A stretch of DNA of 21,578 bases from Anaerolineales bacterium UBA7227. Lineage in GTDB: Bacteria > Chloroflexota > Anaerolineae > Anaerolineales > Villigracilaceae. Location: NCBI GenBank assembly GCA_002473085.1, contig DKTP01000076.1, forward strand, positions 1 through 21,578, read 5' to 3'. The position numbers were made by a program, and so were the translations under genes. Every line of letters starts with the position of its first letter. The first letter of the stretch is position 1. The notes beneath the pieces were generated by a model that saw only the letters and a program-made list of their open reading frames with translations, did no database searches and had not been told where the DNA came from. Shown piece after piece: positions 6,367 through 15,471 of this stretch.

Positions 6367-7718
6367 TCTGCCTCCTCAGGCCCCGCCTGTGCCGGGGCCT
6401 TTTTCGTCGTCCACAATTTGAATTGCGCCGCCAGCCGCCCGGGGATCCGTCCCTGCATCAACACGCCGCCGCGCTCGTGTTCGACGCGCTCCACCTGTCC
6501 CATCTCGTGGAAGAGCGAGATCAACGCGCCCTGTTGGTACGGCAGCTTCACTTCGACGGGGACGAAAGACTCGTACAACTCCTCGTGGACGAGCGCCAGC
6601 ATCTCCTGGATGCCGGTCCCTTTCAGCGCCGAAACCGCCGCCGACTTGGGGACCTGTCTCATCGTCTCTTGCGCGGACTGGGGGCGGTGGAGGCGGTCTA
6701 TTTTGTTCAACACGCTGACGGCGGGGATGTGTCCCGCGCCGATCTCGTCCAGCGTCATCTGCACCGACTCGTACTGGTTCAGCGCGTTGGGATGCGAGAT
6801 GTCCACCACGTGCAGGAGCAGGTCTGCTTCGGCGATCTCCTCGAGCGTGGCGTGGAAGGCGGCCACGAGAGTCGTCGGGAGTTTTTGGATGAAGCCGACG
6901 GTGTCGGTGAAGAGGGCGTTGGTCCCGCCGGGGAGTTCCACGCGGCGCGTCGTCGGGTCGAGGGTGGCGAACAACTGGTCGGCCACGTAGACGTCGGAGC
7001 GGGAGAGTCGATTCAGCAGCGTGGATTTGCCCGCGTTGGTGTATCCGACCAGCGCCACGGTCGGGATGCGCGAGCGTTTGCGCTGGGCGCGGTAACGCGA
7101 GCGATGCGCCTCCACTTTGTCGAGTTCAGCTTTGAGATGGGCGATGCGCTTGCGGATGGCGCGGCGGTCCACTTCAAGCTGGGTCTCGCCCGGGCCGCGC
7201 AAACCGACGCCGCCGGAGGAGCCGGTCCGGCCGCCTCCGCCGCCCGCCTGTCGCGCCAGGTGCGTCCACTGACGCGTCAGGCGCGGCAGATAGTATTCGT
7301 ACTGCGCCAGTTCCACTTGCAACATGCCCTCTTTGGTGCGCGCGTGCTGGGCGAAGATGTCGAGGATGAGTCCGGTGCGGTCCATCACGCGGACTTTCTC
7401 ACCGAGGATTTTTTCGAGTTCGCGCTGGTGACGCGGGTTGAGTTCCTCGTCGAAGACGACGACCTGCGCCAGCGTCTCCTCCACGAGGGCTTTGAGTTCG
7501 TCCACTTTGCCCGCGCCGATGTAAGTCTCTACGTTGGGGCGGTCCATTTTCTGGGTGAGTTCGCCCGTCACGTCCAGCCCGGCGGTGTCGGCCAGCAGGG
7601 CGAGTTCGGCGAGGGAATCGTTCAGGGCCAGGATGGTCTTCTGGCCTTTGAGTTCCACGCCGACGAGAAAGGCGCGTTCACGCGGCGGCAGGGTCGGTTC
7701 TGGTTTCTTTTTCGACAT
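6363..7718 (-). CDS. hflX: HflX, ribosome-associated GTPase
   Basis: 451 residues. Family hallmarks are the N-terminal HflX domain with YIGAGKVDELKALV (about 66-79), the glycine-rich linker into GPGETQLE (175-182), and the G domain with GYTNAGKS (225-232), ATLDPTTR (G2), DTVGF (272-276) and NKID (338-341). A C-terminal VPVEVKLPY..G.LISLFHEMGQVERVEHE segment is as expected. HflX binds the 50S subunit and rescues or splits stalled ribosomes under stress. The start lies inside the histidine kinase gene (41-bp overlap). Only a weak purine-rich sequence (AAAGAAG) precedes it, but homology starts near residue 14, so a much later start is unlikely. It is coupled to the small membrane-protein gene. 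Confidence 0.94.
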   Translation of the reverse strand: MSKKKPEPTLPPRERAFLVGVELKGQKTILALNDSLAELALLADTAGLDVTGELTQKMDRPNVETYIGAGKVDELKALVEETLAQVVVFDEELNPRHQRELEKILGEKVRVMDRTGLILDIFAQHARTKEGMLQVELAQYEYYLPRLTRQWTHLARQAGGGGGRTGSSGGVGLRGPGETQLEVDRRAIRKRIAHLKAELDKVEAHRSRYRAQRKRSRIPTVALVGYTNAGKSTLLNRLSRSDVYVADQLFATLDPTTRRVELPGGTNALFTDTVGFIQKLPTTLVAAFHATLEEIAEADLLLHVVDISHPNALNQYESVQMTLDEIGAGHIPAVSVLNKIDRLHRPQSAQETMRQVPKSAAVSALKGTGIQEMLALVHEELYESFVPVEVKLPYQQGALISLFHEMGQVERVEHERGGVLMQGRIPGRLAAQFKLWTTKKAPAQAGPEEAE

Positions 7719-8958
7719 GGTTTTCTTCTTTGAACGCGGTCAGGTCTCCGAATAATTTCTCCAGACGCGGGTCGGTGGGTTTGGCGCGCATGGGCAGAAG
7801 CACATGGAAGGTGGAGCCGGGACATTTGCTTTCGTCGTATCCCTCGGACTCGACCCAGATCGTCCCGCCATGCGCTTCGACGATGCCGCGCGTGATGGAC
7901 AGTCCCAGGCCGGGACCGCCGCCTTTGAACTTGATCTTGCTGCTCGAATGCAGCTCGGCGCGGCCCAGTTTGCCGAATTTTTCGAAGATGAGCGCCTGGT
8001 CTTCCGGGGATATGCCGATGCCGGTATCGGCGACGGTCACTTCCACGAAGCCGGGCAGGGTGCGCCCGTTTACGACGACTGAGCCTCCGTCGGGGGTGTA
8101 CTTGATGGCGTTGGTCAGCAGGTTGAGAAAGGCCTGGTAGAGGCGTTCGGGGTCCACGTATAACCATGCCTGGCTGCCGGGAAACCTGCGTATTTCCAGT
8201 TCGATGTTTCGTTCTTTCAGCGTCTCTTCAAGATTCTTGTGGAGCAGGTCCAGGATGTGGCTGAGCCACAGCGGCTGAGAGTTGAGCGAGAGCATGTTGT
8301 TGTCTATGAGCGACACGTCGATCATGTCGTCCACGATCTGGCGCAGACGCTGCACGCCGGTCCGAACGCCCTGGAGGAAGAGGTCCATGCTGCCTTGCTG
8401 GCCCGGGCTGGCGCTGGCGTCGCTCATCATGGACGTGTAGCCTTCGATCAGGGTCAGGGGCGTTTTAAGTTCGTGCGCGGCCACCGAGATGAAGTTGGAC
8501 TTGCTGCGGTCCAGCCGTTCCAGTTTTTGCTGGACGCTGGCGATTTCATTGGTGAAATAGGAGACGCGGCTCTCCATTTCGAGACGGGCGGCCTTGTCCA
8601 GCGCGTAGATGAAGGCGGGCTGGATGCTGGCGATGAGCTCGAGCGCTTCGCCCTTGCCGAGCGCGTCGCGCGCCGTCTCGCTGGCGAGTCGGAAGAGGAA
8701 GGCGATGAGGGCCGAGGCGTTTTTCTGTCCCTCGGCGATGTCCGTTTGGGTGTAGGCGTTGACCCAGTCGTGGATGACGGCGTCCAGCCAGCCCGTATCG
8801 CCGGTGGACAAGACCTGCTCGAACAGGTCGTTGAAGCGTTCCACCTGCCCTTCGAAATCCGCGCGCAGGTCTGCGCCGCGCGCCAGTTCCTGCAAAGCGC
8901 GGCGGAGGATTTTCTTGCGGATCTTTGCGAAGTTGGCCTGAAGGTTGGCGGGGCTCAT
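7678..8958 (-). CDS. Soluble sensor histidine kinase
   Basis: 426 residues without a membrane segment. The N-terminal about 150 residues are helical and not assigned to a named sensor domain. They end in a short coiled coil (NEIASVQQKLERLDRSKSNF). The kinase core has the H box VAAHELKTP (H162), N box NLLTNAIKYT (N283), G1 DTGIG (311-315), F box FEKFGKLG and G2 GGGPGLGL (346-353). It therefore autophosphorylates on H162, and no receiver domain or cognate regulator is adjacent. It sits between the M28 gene (72-bp gap) and hflX (41-bp overlap). A weak TAAACT ends 6 nt before its ATG, so an internal promoter is possible. The signal is unknown. A cytoplasmic location follows from the lack of hydrophobic segments. 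Confidence 0.87.
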   Translation of the reverse strand: MSPANLQANFAKIRKKILRRALQELARGADLRADFEGQVERFNDLFEQVLSTGDTGWLDAVIHDWVNAYTQTDIAEGQKNASALIAFLFRLASETARDALGKGEALELIASIQPAFIYALDKAARLEMESRVSYFTNEIASVQQKLERLDRSKSNFISVAAHELKTPLTLIEGYTSMMSDASASPGQQGSMDLFLQGVRTGVQRLRQIVDDMIDVSLIDNNMLSLNSQPLWLSHILDLLHKNLEETLKERNIELEIRRFPGSQAWLYVDPERLYQAFLNLLTNAIKYTPDGGSVVVNGRTLPGFVEVTVADTGIGISPEDQALIFEKFGKLGRAELHSSSKIKFKGGGPGLGLSITRGIVEAHGGTIWVESEGYDESKCPGSTFHVLLPMRAKPTDPRLEKLFGDLTAFKEENHVEKETRTDPAAA

Positions 8959-9030
8959 GGCTATAGTTTATCCCGGTTGGACGGTTTTCAGGCTTTCAGA
9001 AGGATTACGGAATCGCAAAGCGGGGCTGTC

Positions 9031-9933
9031 TCACCGGCCCTGCTGACCGATCCAGTACAACAGGGTGGACCCCACGATGCGGAGGCTTTCCGGGGAGACC
9101 TTGTCGGCTGTATCGTGAGAGGTGTGCCAGTAGTGGTAGTCTATATCAATGATGTCCACCGCGGGGATGCCGGCGCGGAGGAAGGGGACGTGATCGTCGG
9201 TGATGGTGTATTTCTGGATGGGCAGGAAATAATTTTCGAAGCCCAGCGTTTTCGCGGCGTCCCAGATCTCGGCAATGAGACGCGGGCTGGACTGTTTTTC
9301 CTGCAGGATGTTGAGGTTGGGGTCGCCGACCATGTCCACGATTATCACCGCGCGCGGTTTGAGGGCGAATTCGTTCACGAAGGCGCTGGCGCCCAGCGAC
9401 CATTCGTCCCAGCCGGGGATACCGCCCTGGTCCTCCGCGTCGAAGAAAACCAGCCAGACGGGGACCGAGTTGACCGGCAGGACGCGTCCCAGTTCGAGCA
9501 GGACGGCCGCGCCGGACGCGCCGTCGTTCGCGCCCGGCACGGGGTCGCGCGTTTTCTTCGGGTCGGGGTCCTTGTCCGCCATCAGGCGGCTGTCGTAGTG
9601 CGCGCCCAGGATGATCTTTGGCGGCACGTCGGAGCGGCGGGCGATGACGTTTTTGATGATCTTCCCGTTCACTTTGGCGATCTGGACGTCCACCTGCCAG
9701 TTGGCTTTTTGCAACTCGCTGCGGAAGTAGGCGATGACCAACTCGTGGGCCTCGCTGCCGGGCGTGCGCGGACCGAGCGAGGTCTGGTAGACCACGTCCT
9801 GGTAGGCGCGCGCCGCGTCGAAGGATTGGGGACGCACGCGATGGGCGCGGTAATATCTCCAGGCGTAGAATCCGCCCGCGAGCAGGGCGAGCAGGCCGAG
9901 GGTCAGGATGAGGAGGCGTTTAAGGATGGTCAA
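9031..9933 (-). CDS. M28-family metallohydrolase, glutaminyl-cyclase-like
   Basis: 300 residues with an N-terminal membrane anchor or signal segment (about 5-24), so the catalytic domain is probably outside the cytoplasmic membrane. The fold is that of zinc aminopeptidases of family M28. It has ILGAHYDS (H112, D114), GANDGASG (D137), [10 protein letters not shown] (E167), DMVGD (D200), [18 protein letters not shown] (about 246-263) and YWHTSHDT (H270, H273). The single-zinc ligand set D137-E167-H270 and the 'DD..PFl..g.pvl.lI...yP..WHt..Dt' ending are closer to glutaminyl-peptide cyclotransferases, which form N-terminal pyroglutamate, than to classical two-zinc aminopeptidases. The exact reaction is undecided. 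The start overlaps the end of trmFO by 14 bp. Confidence 0.82.
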   Translation of the reverse strand: MTILKRLLILTLGLLALLAGGFYAWRYYRAHRVRPQSFDAARAYQDVVYQTSLGPRTPGSEAHELVIAYFRSELQKANWQVDVQIAKVNGKIIKNVIARRSDVPPKIILGAHYDSRLMADKDPDPKKTRDPVPGANDGASGAAVLLELGRVLPVNSVPVWLVFFDAEDQGGIPGWDEWSLGASAFVNEFALKPRAVIIVDMVGDPNLNILQEKQSSPRLIAEIWDAAKTLGFENYFLPIQKYTITDDHVPFLRAGIPAVDIIDIDYHYWHTSHDTADKVSPESLRIVGSTLLYWIGQQGR

Positions 9934-11257
9934 GGAAATTCTCCAGGGCGCGCAGGGCGCGGTCTGCGTGGACGCGGGCGCGGTCGCGTCCCTTTAAGCG
10001 TTTGTCCGATTCGAGCGGAGGCAGGATCCCGAAGTTGGCTTTCATCGGCTGGAAGTCGCGCAGGTCGGCGTGGGTGACGTAATGGCAGAGCGCGCCGAGC
10101 ATGGTCGTCTGCGGAAGTTCGAGCGCGGACGCGCCGCCGAGGACGCGCGCCGCGTTCCAGCCCGCCAGCAGGCCGGTGGCGATGTTGCCCATATAGCCTT
10201 CCACGCCGGTGATCTGCCCCGCGAAGAGCAGGTCGTCGCGGGTCTTGTGCTGCAGGGTGGCGCGCAGGACTTTGGGCGAGGCGATGAAGGTGTTGCGGTG
10301 CATCTGCCCGTAGCGGACGAATTCCGCGCGCTCGAGCCCGGGGATGAGACGGAAGACCCGCTTCTGCTCCGGGAACTTGAGGTTGGTCTGGAAGCCGACC
10401 AGGTTGTACAAGTCTCCGGCGAGGTTGTCCTGACGGAGTTGCAGCGCGGCGTACGGACGCCTGCCCGTGCGCGGGTCGGTCAGCCCGGTCGGGCGCATGG
10501 GACCGAAGGCCAGCGATTCCGCGCCGCGTTCCGCGAGGACTTCGACCGGCAGGCAGCCCTCGAAGAACGTCCCGGCTTTCACGCCGCCGCGGATGGCGTC
10601 TTCGAAGGCGCGCAGTTTGATGCGTTCCGCGGTTTTGAGCGCGGAGACGAACGCCTCGTATTCCGCTTTCGTGAAGGGACAGTTGATGTAGTCGCCCTCG
10701 TCGAGTTCGCCCGCGCCGTAGCGCGAGGCGCGGAAGGCGACGTCCATGTTGATCGAGTCGGCGGCGACGATGGGCGCGATGGCGTCGAAGAAGTAGAGAT
10801 GTTCCGCGCCGTTGAGCGCGGCCAGGGCTTCGGAGAGACGCGGCGAGGTGAGCGGTCCCGAGGCGACGATGGCCGCCGCGGCCGGGATCTCGGTCATCTC
10901 CTCGCGCACGAGGCGGATGCGCGGGTGATTTTCGATCCGCCCGGTGACGCGGCGCGCGAACAGGCCGCGGTCCACCGCGAGCGCCGCGCCCGCAGGCAGC
11001 GCGGATTCTTCCGCGCAAGTCAGCAGCATGGAACCGAGGCGGCGGCACTCCTCCTTGAGGAGTCCCGAAGCGCGGTCGGGCAGGTTGGAGCCGAGCGAGT
11101 TCGAGCAGACCAGTTCGGCCAGGTCGCCCGTCTCGTGCGCGCCGGTCGGGACGCGCGGGCGCATCTCGTAGAGCCTCACGTCCAACCCGCGCTCGGCGGC
11201 CTGCCACGCGGCTTCGCTCCCGGCCAGCCCGCCGCCGATGATGAGGAGTTCGGTCAT
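9920..11257 (-). CDS. trmFO: TrmFO, FAD- and folate-dependent tRNA m5U54 methyltransferase
   Basis: 445 residues. The N-terminal FAD-binding motif [17 protein letters not shown] (about 8-24) is followed by the very conserved segment [16 protein letters not shown] (43-58, with C51), VASGPLTS (131-138), [30 protein letters not shown] (229-245, with C234) and [20 protein letters not shown]. All are diagnostic of TrmFO (formerly Gid). The two cysteines correspond to those involved in catalysis in the Bacillus enzyme. It makes ribothymidine at position 54 of tRNA using methylenetetrahydrofolate. It is the first gene of a five-gene minus-strand operon. TACAAT lies 7 nt before the ATG and there is no ribosome-binding site, so the transcript may be leaderless. 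Confidence 0.96.
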   Translation of the reverse strand: MTELLIIGGGLAGSEAAWQAAERGLDVRLYEMRPRVPTGAHETGDLAELVCSNSLGSNLPDRASGLLKEECRRLGSMLLTCAEESALPAGAALAVDRGLFARRVTGRIENHPRIRLVREEMTEIPAAAAIVASGPLTSPRLSEALAALNGAEHLYFFDAIAPIVAADSINMDVAFRASRYGAGELDEGDYINCPFTKAEYEAFVSALKTAERIKLRAFEDAIRGGVKAGTFFEGCLPVEVLAERGAESLAFGPMRPTGLTDPRTGRRPYAALQLRQDNLAGDLYNLVGFQTNLKFPEQKRVFRLIPGLERAEFVRYGQMHRNTFIASPKVLRATLQHKTRDDLLFAGQITGVEGYMGNIATGLLAGWNAARVLGGASALELPQTTMLGALCHYVTHADLRDFQPMKANFGILPPLESDKRLKGRDRARVHADRALRALENFLDHP

Positions 11258-11286
11258 GGGTAAGATTGTAACGTATAATTAACGCC
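11258..11286. promoter_or_regulatory. Divergent promoter region with two leaderless-type -10 boxes
   Basis: Only 29 bp separate the divergent start codons of trmFO and the four-GAF kinase. On the minus strand TACAAT (11270-11265) ends 7 nt before ATG 11257. On the plus strand TATAAT (11274-11279) ends 7 nt before ATG 11287. The two -10 boxes are 3 bp apart, so each -35 region must lie inside the other gene. Neither gene has a Shine-Dalgarno sequence. Confidence 0.65.
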
Positions 11287-13890
11287 ATGCCCGCCGATAC
11301 TTCGTTCCTTAAGGACGCCTGTCAGATCACCGGCGCGGACTGGGCTGCGCTGGCCGACCGCGACGACGGAGACTGGCGGCTGCGCGCTTCGCACGGACTC
11401 AGCCGCCCGGCCCGCGACCTGCTGCAAGAGCGTCTCGCCCGACCGGTCGCGGACGCGTGGCTGTGCGGCGCGGTCAACGCGGGCCGGCCGCGGACGCGCG
11501 CGGCGGGGGAAGTCCCCGCGCTCGAAGATTCGAGCCTCCATGTCTATCCCATCGCGAATTCGTTCTCCGTCCTGATGGCAGCGACGCGGAAGTCGGATGA
11601 ACGCTTCCGGGACGTATGGAAGATGGTCGCCGCGATGCGCGCCCCCTCGGACGACGAAGCGGGAGTCTCGCTCCTGCAATCGGAATTGCTCCTGCCCAAC
11701 CTGCAATCCGAGGCGCCCTACGACGTGACGCGCCTGCTGGCGCGCGTCCTGCGCATGTTCGTGACGCGCGCCCGCGCGCAGGGAGGCTGGCTCGCCATCC
11801 GCCGCGCCGAGGCGCTCGAAGTGCAGGCGCAGTGGAACAGTCCGCAATCGGCGGACGCGGTCATGCCCATTGACGAGAATCCCCTGTGGCGGCGCGTCAA
11901 CAAAACTTTGAAACCCCTGTTCGCGAGCGCGGGCCAGGCCGATTGGGAACACGGCCCGCGCGAGGCGGCGCGCGGCTCGAAGGCCTTTGCCTGCTTCCCG
12001 CTCATCATCGGCCAACGCATGATCGGCGCGGTCGCGCTCTGGCGGCAAAAACCCTTCACCGAGGAACAGTCGCTCGCGCTCGACAATCTCTCCGCGCAGG
12101 TCGCGCCCGTCATCGAGATCGTCATCACCTTCGCTTCGATGGCCGACCATCTGCGCCGCCTGGCGGTGTTGAACGACGTGACGCTCACCGTGGCCTCGGC
12201 GCAAAACCTCGACCAGATCACCCGCCGCGTCTTCGGGCTGCTGGAGCGCGTCTTCCGCACCGACCGCGTGGCGCTCTACCTCCTCTCGGTGGACGGGAGC
12301 ATGGTGCGCGAGTACCACAACCGCGAGGGGAAGATTCTCCAGGCGGGGAGCGAGTCGAAGGAACACCGCCTCGCGCCGCTCATCAAAAGCGGGAAGACGC
12401 TGCGCCAGGCGGACGCGTCCGCGGCGGGATTCGCCCCCGCCCAACCCGACTCGGCCTCCTTTCTCTTCATGCCGCTTCGTCACCGCGGGCGGACGATCGG
12501 CGCGCTCACCCTCGAAAGTCCTCGCGCCGACGCGTTTACCATCTACGACGAACATCTGCTCGTCGTCATCGCCTCGCATCTCGCGGGCCTGGTGGAGTAC
12601 AGCCGCCTGCGCGAAGAAGCGGAGGGCCGCGCCCGCAACCTCGGTCTCATCCACGAGGTGGTGCAGGAAGTCGTCGGTCTCACCGACCTGCGCGAGATCG
12701 CCCAGATCACCTCCGACCTGCTCACCCAATATTTCTCCTACGAACTCGCCCTCGTCCTCCTTTTGGACTCGGGGCAGAATCCAGCCGTGCGCGGCTTCGG
12801 CGGAAAGAGCGCGCCGCACGCCGAACGCGCCTTTGCCAAAAACCCCGCCGCGTTGACGGACGGCATCTTCGGGCGCGTCCTGCGCTCCGGCCGGAGCGTC
12901 CTCGTCAACGACGCCGCCGCGGAATCCGACTATCACCCGGCGCCGGGCAGCGCGGCCGGCTCGTTGATGTGCGTGGCCCTCCGTGACGGCGACCAGACGC
13001 TCGGTCTCATCCACGTGGAGCGGCGCGACCGCAACGCCTTCACCCAGAACGACCTGCTCGACCTCGAGTCCCTGGCCGGCATCCTCGCCAGCGTGGTCTC
13101 CAGCGCAGACCAGTACCAGCGCCTGCAAGAATCCATCCGCCAGTTGCGCGCCGCGCAGGACGAGTTGAAGAACCGCATCGAAGCCCAGCGCTCCGCCGAG
13201 AGCCGTCTCATCCAGGCCGCCAAACTGGCCGCCGTCGGCGAGATGGCCGCGGGCGTGGCGCACGAACTGAACAATCCCCTCACCACCGTGACAGGCTTCG
13301 CGGAGTTGACGCTCGAGGAACTCCCGCCCGACGCGGCCTCGCGTCCCGACCTCGAACTGGTGCTGCGCGAGGCGCGCCGCGCCCGCGACGTGGTCCGCCG
13401 CCTGCTCGATTTCGCCCGCCAGACCGAGTCCACGCGCGTCAGCGCCGACCTGAACGAAACGCTGCAAGATGTTGTCGAATTGACGCGTCACCTCATGCAC
13501 ACCAGCGGCGTCGTTTTCACGTCATCCCTTGCGCCGAACCTGCCCTGGGTCTCCGTGGATCGGAATCAGATGAAGCAGGTCTTCCTCAATCTCTTCCACA
13601 ACGCTTTGCAGGCCATGCCGACCGGCGGCGAGTTGAAATTGCAAACCAGCCGCGCCTCCCGCGACGGCCGCGAGTGGGTGGTCGCCTCGGTGCGCGATAC
13701 CGGTCAGGGCATTTTGCCCGAACACCGCGAACGCGTCTTCGAGCCGTTCTTCACCACCAAATCGAACCAGGCCGGCACCGGGCTGGGACTCTCCGTCACC
13801 TACGGCATCGTCACCGATCACGGCGGCGTCATCGAGGTCGAGAGCCAGCCCGGCGAAGGCTCCACATTCACAGTATGGCTGCCAATCTGA
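11287..13890 (+). CDS. Multi-GAF sensor histidine kinase
   Basis: 867 residues, no membrane segment. A GAF-like, partly degenerate N-terminal region (about 1-115) is followed by three clearer GAF domains (about 140-285, 295-440 and 455-605), a coiled coil (about 605-645) and a kinase core. The core has H box GVAHELNNP (H659), N box LFHNALQAM (N772), G1 DTGQG (804-808) and G2 GTGLGLS (830-836), the NtrB-like HELNNPL type. It is a cytoplasmic kinase that could integrate several small-molecule or redox signals. There is no receiver of its own. The next gene starts within its stop codon (TGATG), so the pair is translationally coupled. The probable promoter is leaderless. Confidence 0.9.
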   Translation: MPADTSFLKDACQITGADWAALADRDDGDWRLRASHGLSRPARDLLQERLARPVADAWLCGAVNAGRPRTRAAGEVPALEDSSLHVYPIANSFSVLMAATRKSDERFRDVWKMVAAMRAPSDDEAGVSLLQSELLLPNLQSEAPYDVTRLLARVLRMFVTRARAQGGWLAIRRAEALEVQAQWNSPQSADAVMPIDENPLWRRVNKTLKPLFASAGQADWEHGPREAARGSKAFACFPLIIGQRMIGAVALWRQKPFTEEQSLALDNLSAQVAPVIEIVITFASMADHLRRLAVLNDVTLTVASAQNLDQITRRVFGLLERVFRTDRVALYLLSVDGSMVREYHNREGKILQAGSESKEHRLAPLIKSGKTLRQADASAAGFAPAQPDSASFLFMPLRHRGRTIGALTLESPRADAFTIYDEHLLVVIASHLAGLVEYSRLREEAEGRARNLGLIHEVVQEVVGLTDLREIAQITSDLLTQYFSYELALVLLLDSGQNPAVRGFGGKSAPHAERAFAKNPAALTDGIFGRVLRSGRSVLVNDAAAESDYHPAPGSAAGSLMCVALRDGDQTLGLIHVERRDRNAFTQNDLLDLESLAGILASVVSSADQYQRLQESIRQLRAAQDELKNRIEAQRSAESRLIQAAKLAAVGEMAAGVAHELNNPLTTVTGFAELTLEELPPDAASRPDLELVLREARRARDVVRRLLDFARQTESTRVSADLNETLQDVVELTRHLMHTSGVVFTSSLAPNLPWVSVDRNQMKQVFLNLFHNALQAMPTGGELKLQTSRASRDGREWVVASVRDTGQGILPEHRERVFEPFFTTKSNQAGTGLGLSVTYGIVTDHGGVIEVESQPGEGSTFTVWLPI

Positions 13891-15470
13891 TGGACAGACT
13901 TTCCATCCTCGTACTCGACGACGAACCGGGCATCACGCTTCTCTGCAAACGCATCCTGGAGCGCGACGGCTTCGACGTGACGGCCTTCACCGAGCCGCGC
14001 AAAGCCATGGACGAGTTGACGCGCCGCCGCTTCGACCTCCTGCTGGTGGACATCCGCATGCCCGAAGTGGACGGCTTCGACGTCATCTCGCACGCCCAGC
14101 GCGTCCAGCCCGACCTCGCCGTGCTGGTGATGACCGGCTTCGGCACCGTCGAGACCGCCATCCGCGCCCTCCGCTCGGGCGTGGACGGCCTGCTGCTCAA
14201 ACCCTTCCAGCAGGGCGCCGAATTGATGAAGGCCGTCCGCCAGGCGCTGACCGACAAGCAAAACAAACGCGACGCGGCCCGCATCCAAACCCTGCGCCCG
14301 CTCTTCTCGATCACCGAGGCGATGTTCAGCGAGACCGAGCCGCGCCGCCTCCTGGATCTTATCCTGACCGCCGTCTGCGGACATTTGGACTGCCCGCGCG
14401 CGGCCTACTTCCAACTCGACGCCCCGGGCGAGACGCTGAACCTGCTGGCCGGGCGCGGCGACCCTCCCTTCGGCGCCGCGGACGCGTCCGTGCTGGGCGC
14501 GCAGGCCGCGCGGCTCGAGGCCCCGGCCCTGGTCAACGCCGAGGGTCCCGGCGACCCGGCCGCGCAGTCCGAGATGAAGCGGGGCGGGCTGGCCTCCATC
14601 CTGTTCGTACCGGTGACGCGTCCGGGCGGGCGGAGTCTGCTTTTCGCGGGACGCGCGTCGGGCCAGTCCTCCTTCCGCGAGGCCGACGTGGAAATGTTCC
14701 AGATCCTGGCGCGGCAGGCGGTGGCCGCGATGGAGAACGCGCGGCTCTACGCCGAACTGCGCGACTATGTGCGCCGCGTGGAGGAATCGCAGCAGGCGCT
14801 GTTGCAGGCCGAGAAGATGGCCGCCGCCGGGCGACTCACCGCCTCCATCGCGCACGAGATCAACAACCCCTTGCAGGGCGTCCAGAATTGCATCCACCTG
14901 GCCGGGCGCGCAGACCTGCCCGCGGAGAAACGCGCCGAATACTTTGAACTGGCGCGCGCCGAACTGGACCGCCTGCAGACCACCGTTAAACGCATGTTAG
15001 ACTTTTACCGTCCGAACTCGGTCTCGCCGGAGGACGTGGACCTGGCCGAACTGCTTTCGCATGTGCTGGTCTTGATGGGGAAGCAGTTGGACGAGCGGGG
15101 GATTCGCGTCCACATGGAATTGCCGGGGCGGCTTCCGCGCGTGAAGGCGGTCGGCAGCCAGATCCAGCAGGTGTTCATCAACCTGATCCTGAACGCGTAC
15201 GACGCCATGCCCGGCGGCGGCGAGCTGCAGGTCCGCGCCCGCGCCGCGAAGGGTGAAGTGGAGATCCTGTTCGAGGACAGCGGGCCCGGCGTCCCGTTGA
15301 GCGAGAGCCGAAACATCTTCGAGCCGTTCGTCAGTTCCAAAGTGGGCGGCACGGGGCTGGGTCTTACGGTAAGTTACAATATCGTCACCGCGCACGGCGG
15401 CAGGCTGGAAGCGACGCAGGGGCGCGGCAACGGCGCTTGTTTTCGCGTGACGCTTCCCATGGAGAGGTGA
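13890..15470 (+). CDS. Hybrid histidine kinase with N-terminal receiver (REC-GAF-HisKA-HATPase)
   Basis: 526 residues from ATG 13890, whose A is the last base of the previous stop. ATG 13875 would add five residues. The order is a receiver domain (about 4-120) with acidic D10/D11, phosphoacceptor D54 (VDIRMPEVDGF), T82 and K104. Next is a GAF-like region (about 140-285), a coiled coil (about 285-312), the H box SIAHEINNP (H322), N box NLILNAYDAM (N435), G1 DSGPG (463-467) and G2 GGTGLGL (486-492). A receiver placed before the kinase suggests that its activity is set by phosphorylation, possibly from the upstream kinase encoded in the same operon. It is followed after one base by the response regulator gene. 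Confidence 0.9.
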   Translation: MDRLSILVLDDEPGITLLCKRILERDGFDVTAFTEPRKAMDELTRRRFDLLLVDIRMPEVDGFDVISHAQRVQPDLAVLVMTGFGTVETAIRALRSGVDGLLLKPFQQGAELMKAVRQALTDKQNKRDAARIQTLRPLFSITEAMFSETEPRRLLDLILTAVCGHLDCPRAAYFQLDAPGETLNLLAGRGDPPFGAADASVLGAQAARLEAPALVNAEGPGDPAAQSEMKRGGLASILFVPVTRPGGRSLLFAGRASGQSSFREADVEMFQILARQAVAAMENARLYAELRDYVRRVEESQQALLQAEKMAAAGRLTASIAHEINNPLQGVQNCIHLAGRADLPAEKRAEYFELARAELDRLQTTVKRMLDFYRPNSVSPEDVDLAELLSHVLVLMGKQLDERGIRVHMELPGRLPRVKAVGSQIQQVFINLILNAYDAMPGGGELQVRARAAKGEVEILFEDSGPGVPLSESRNIFEPFVSSKVGGTGLGLTVSYNIVTAHGGRLEATQGRGNGACFRVTLPMER

Positions 15471-15471
15471 T

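Noticed and set aside
8239..11263. Long plus-strand open frames (about 8239-10077 and 10070-11263) opposite the kinase, M28 and trmFO genes
   Set aside because: They lie antisense to three genes with conserved motifs and have repetitive charged composition with no domain I can recognise.
11254..13500. A 748-codon open frame on the minus strand opposite the four-GAF kinase
   Set aside because: The plus-strand frame has clear kinase and GAF motifs throughout. The antisense frame is rich in Arg, Gly, Glu and His without recognisable domains, as expected for a shadow frame in GC-rich DNA.
13674..13889. Upstream extension of the hybrid kinase by 72 codons
   Set aside because: The extension overlaps the catalytic core of the preceding kinase and has an arginine-rich shadow composition. 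The receiver begins right after ATG 13890, which overlaps the previous stop.
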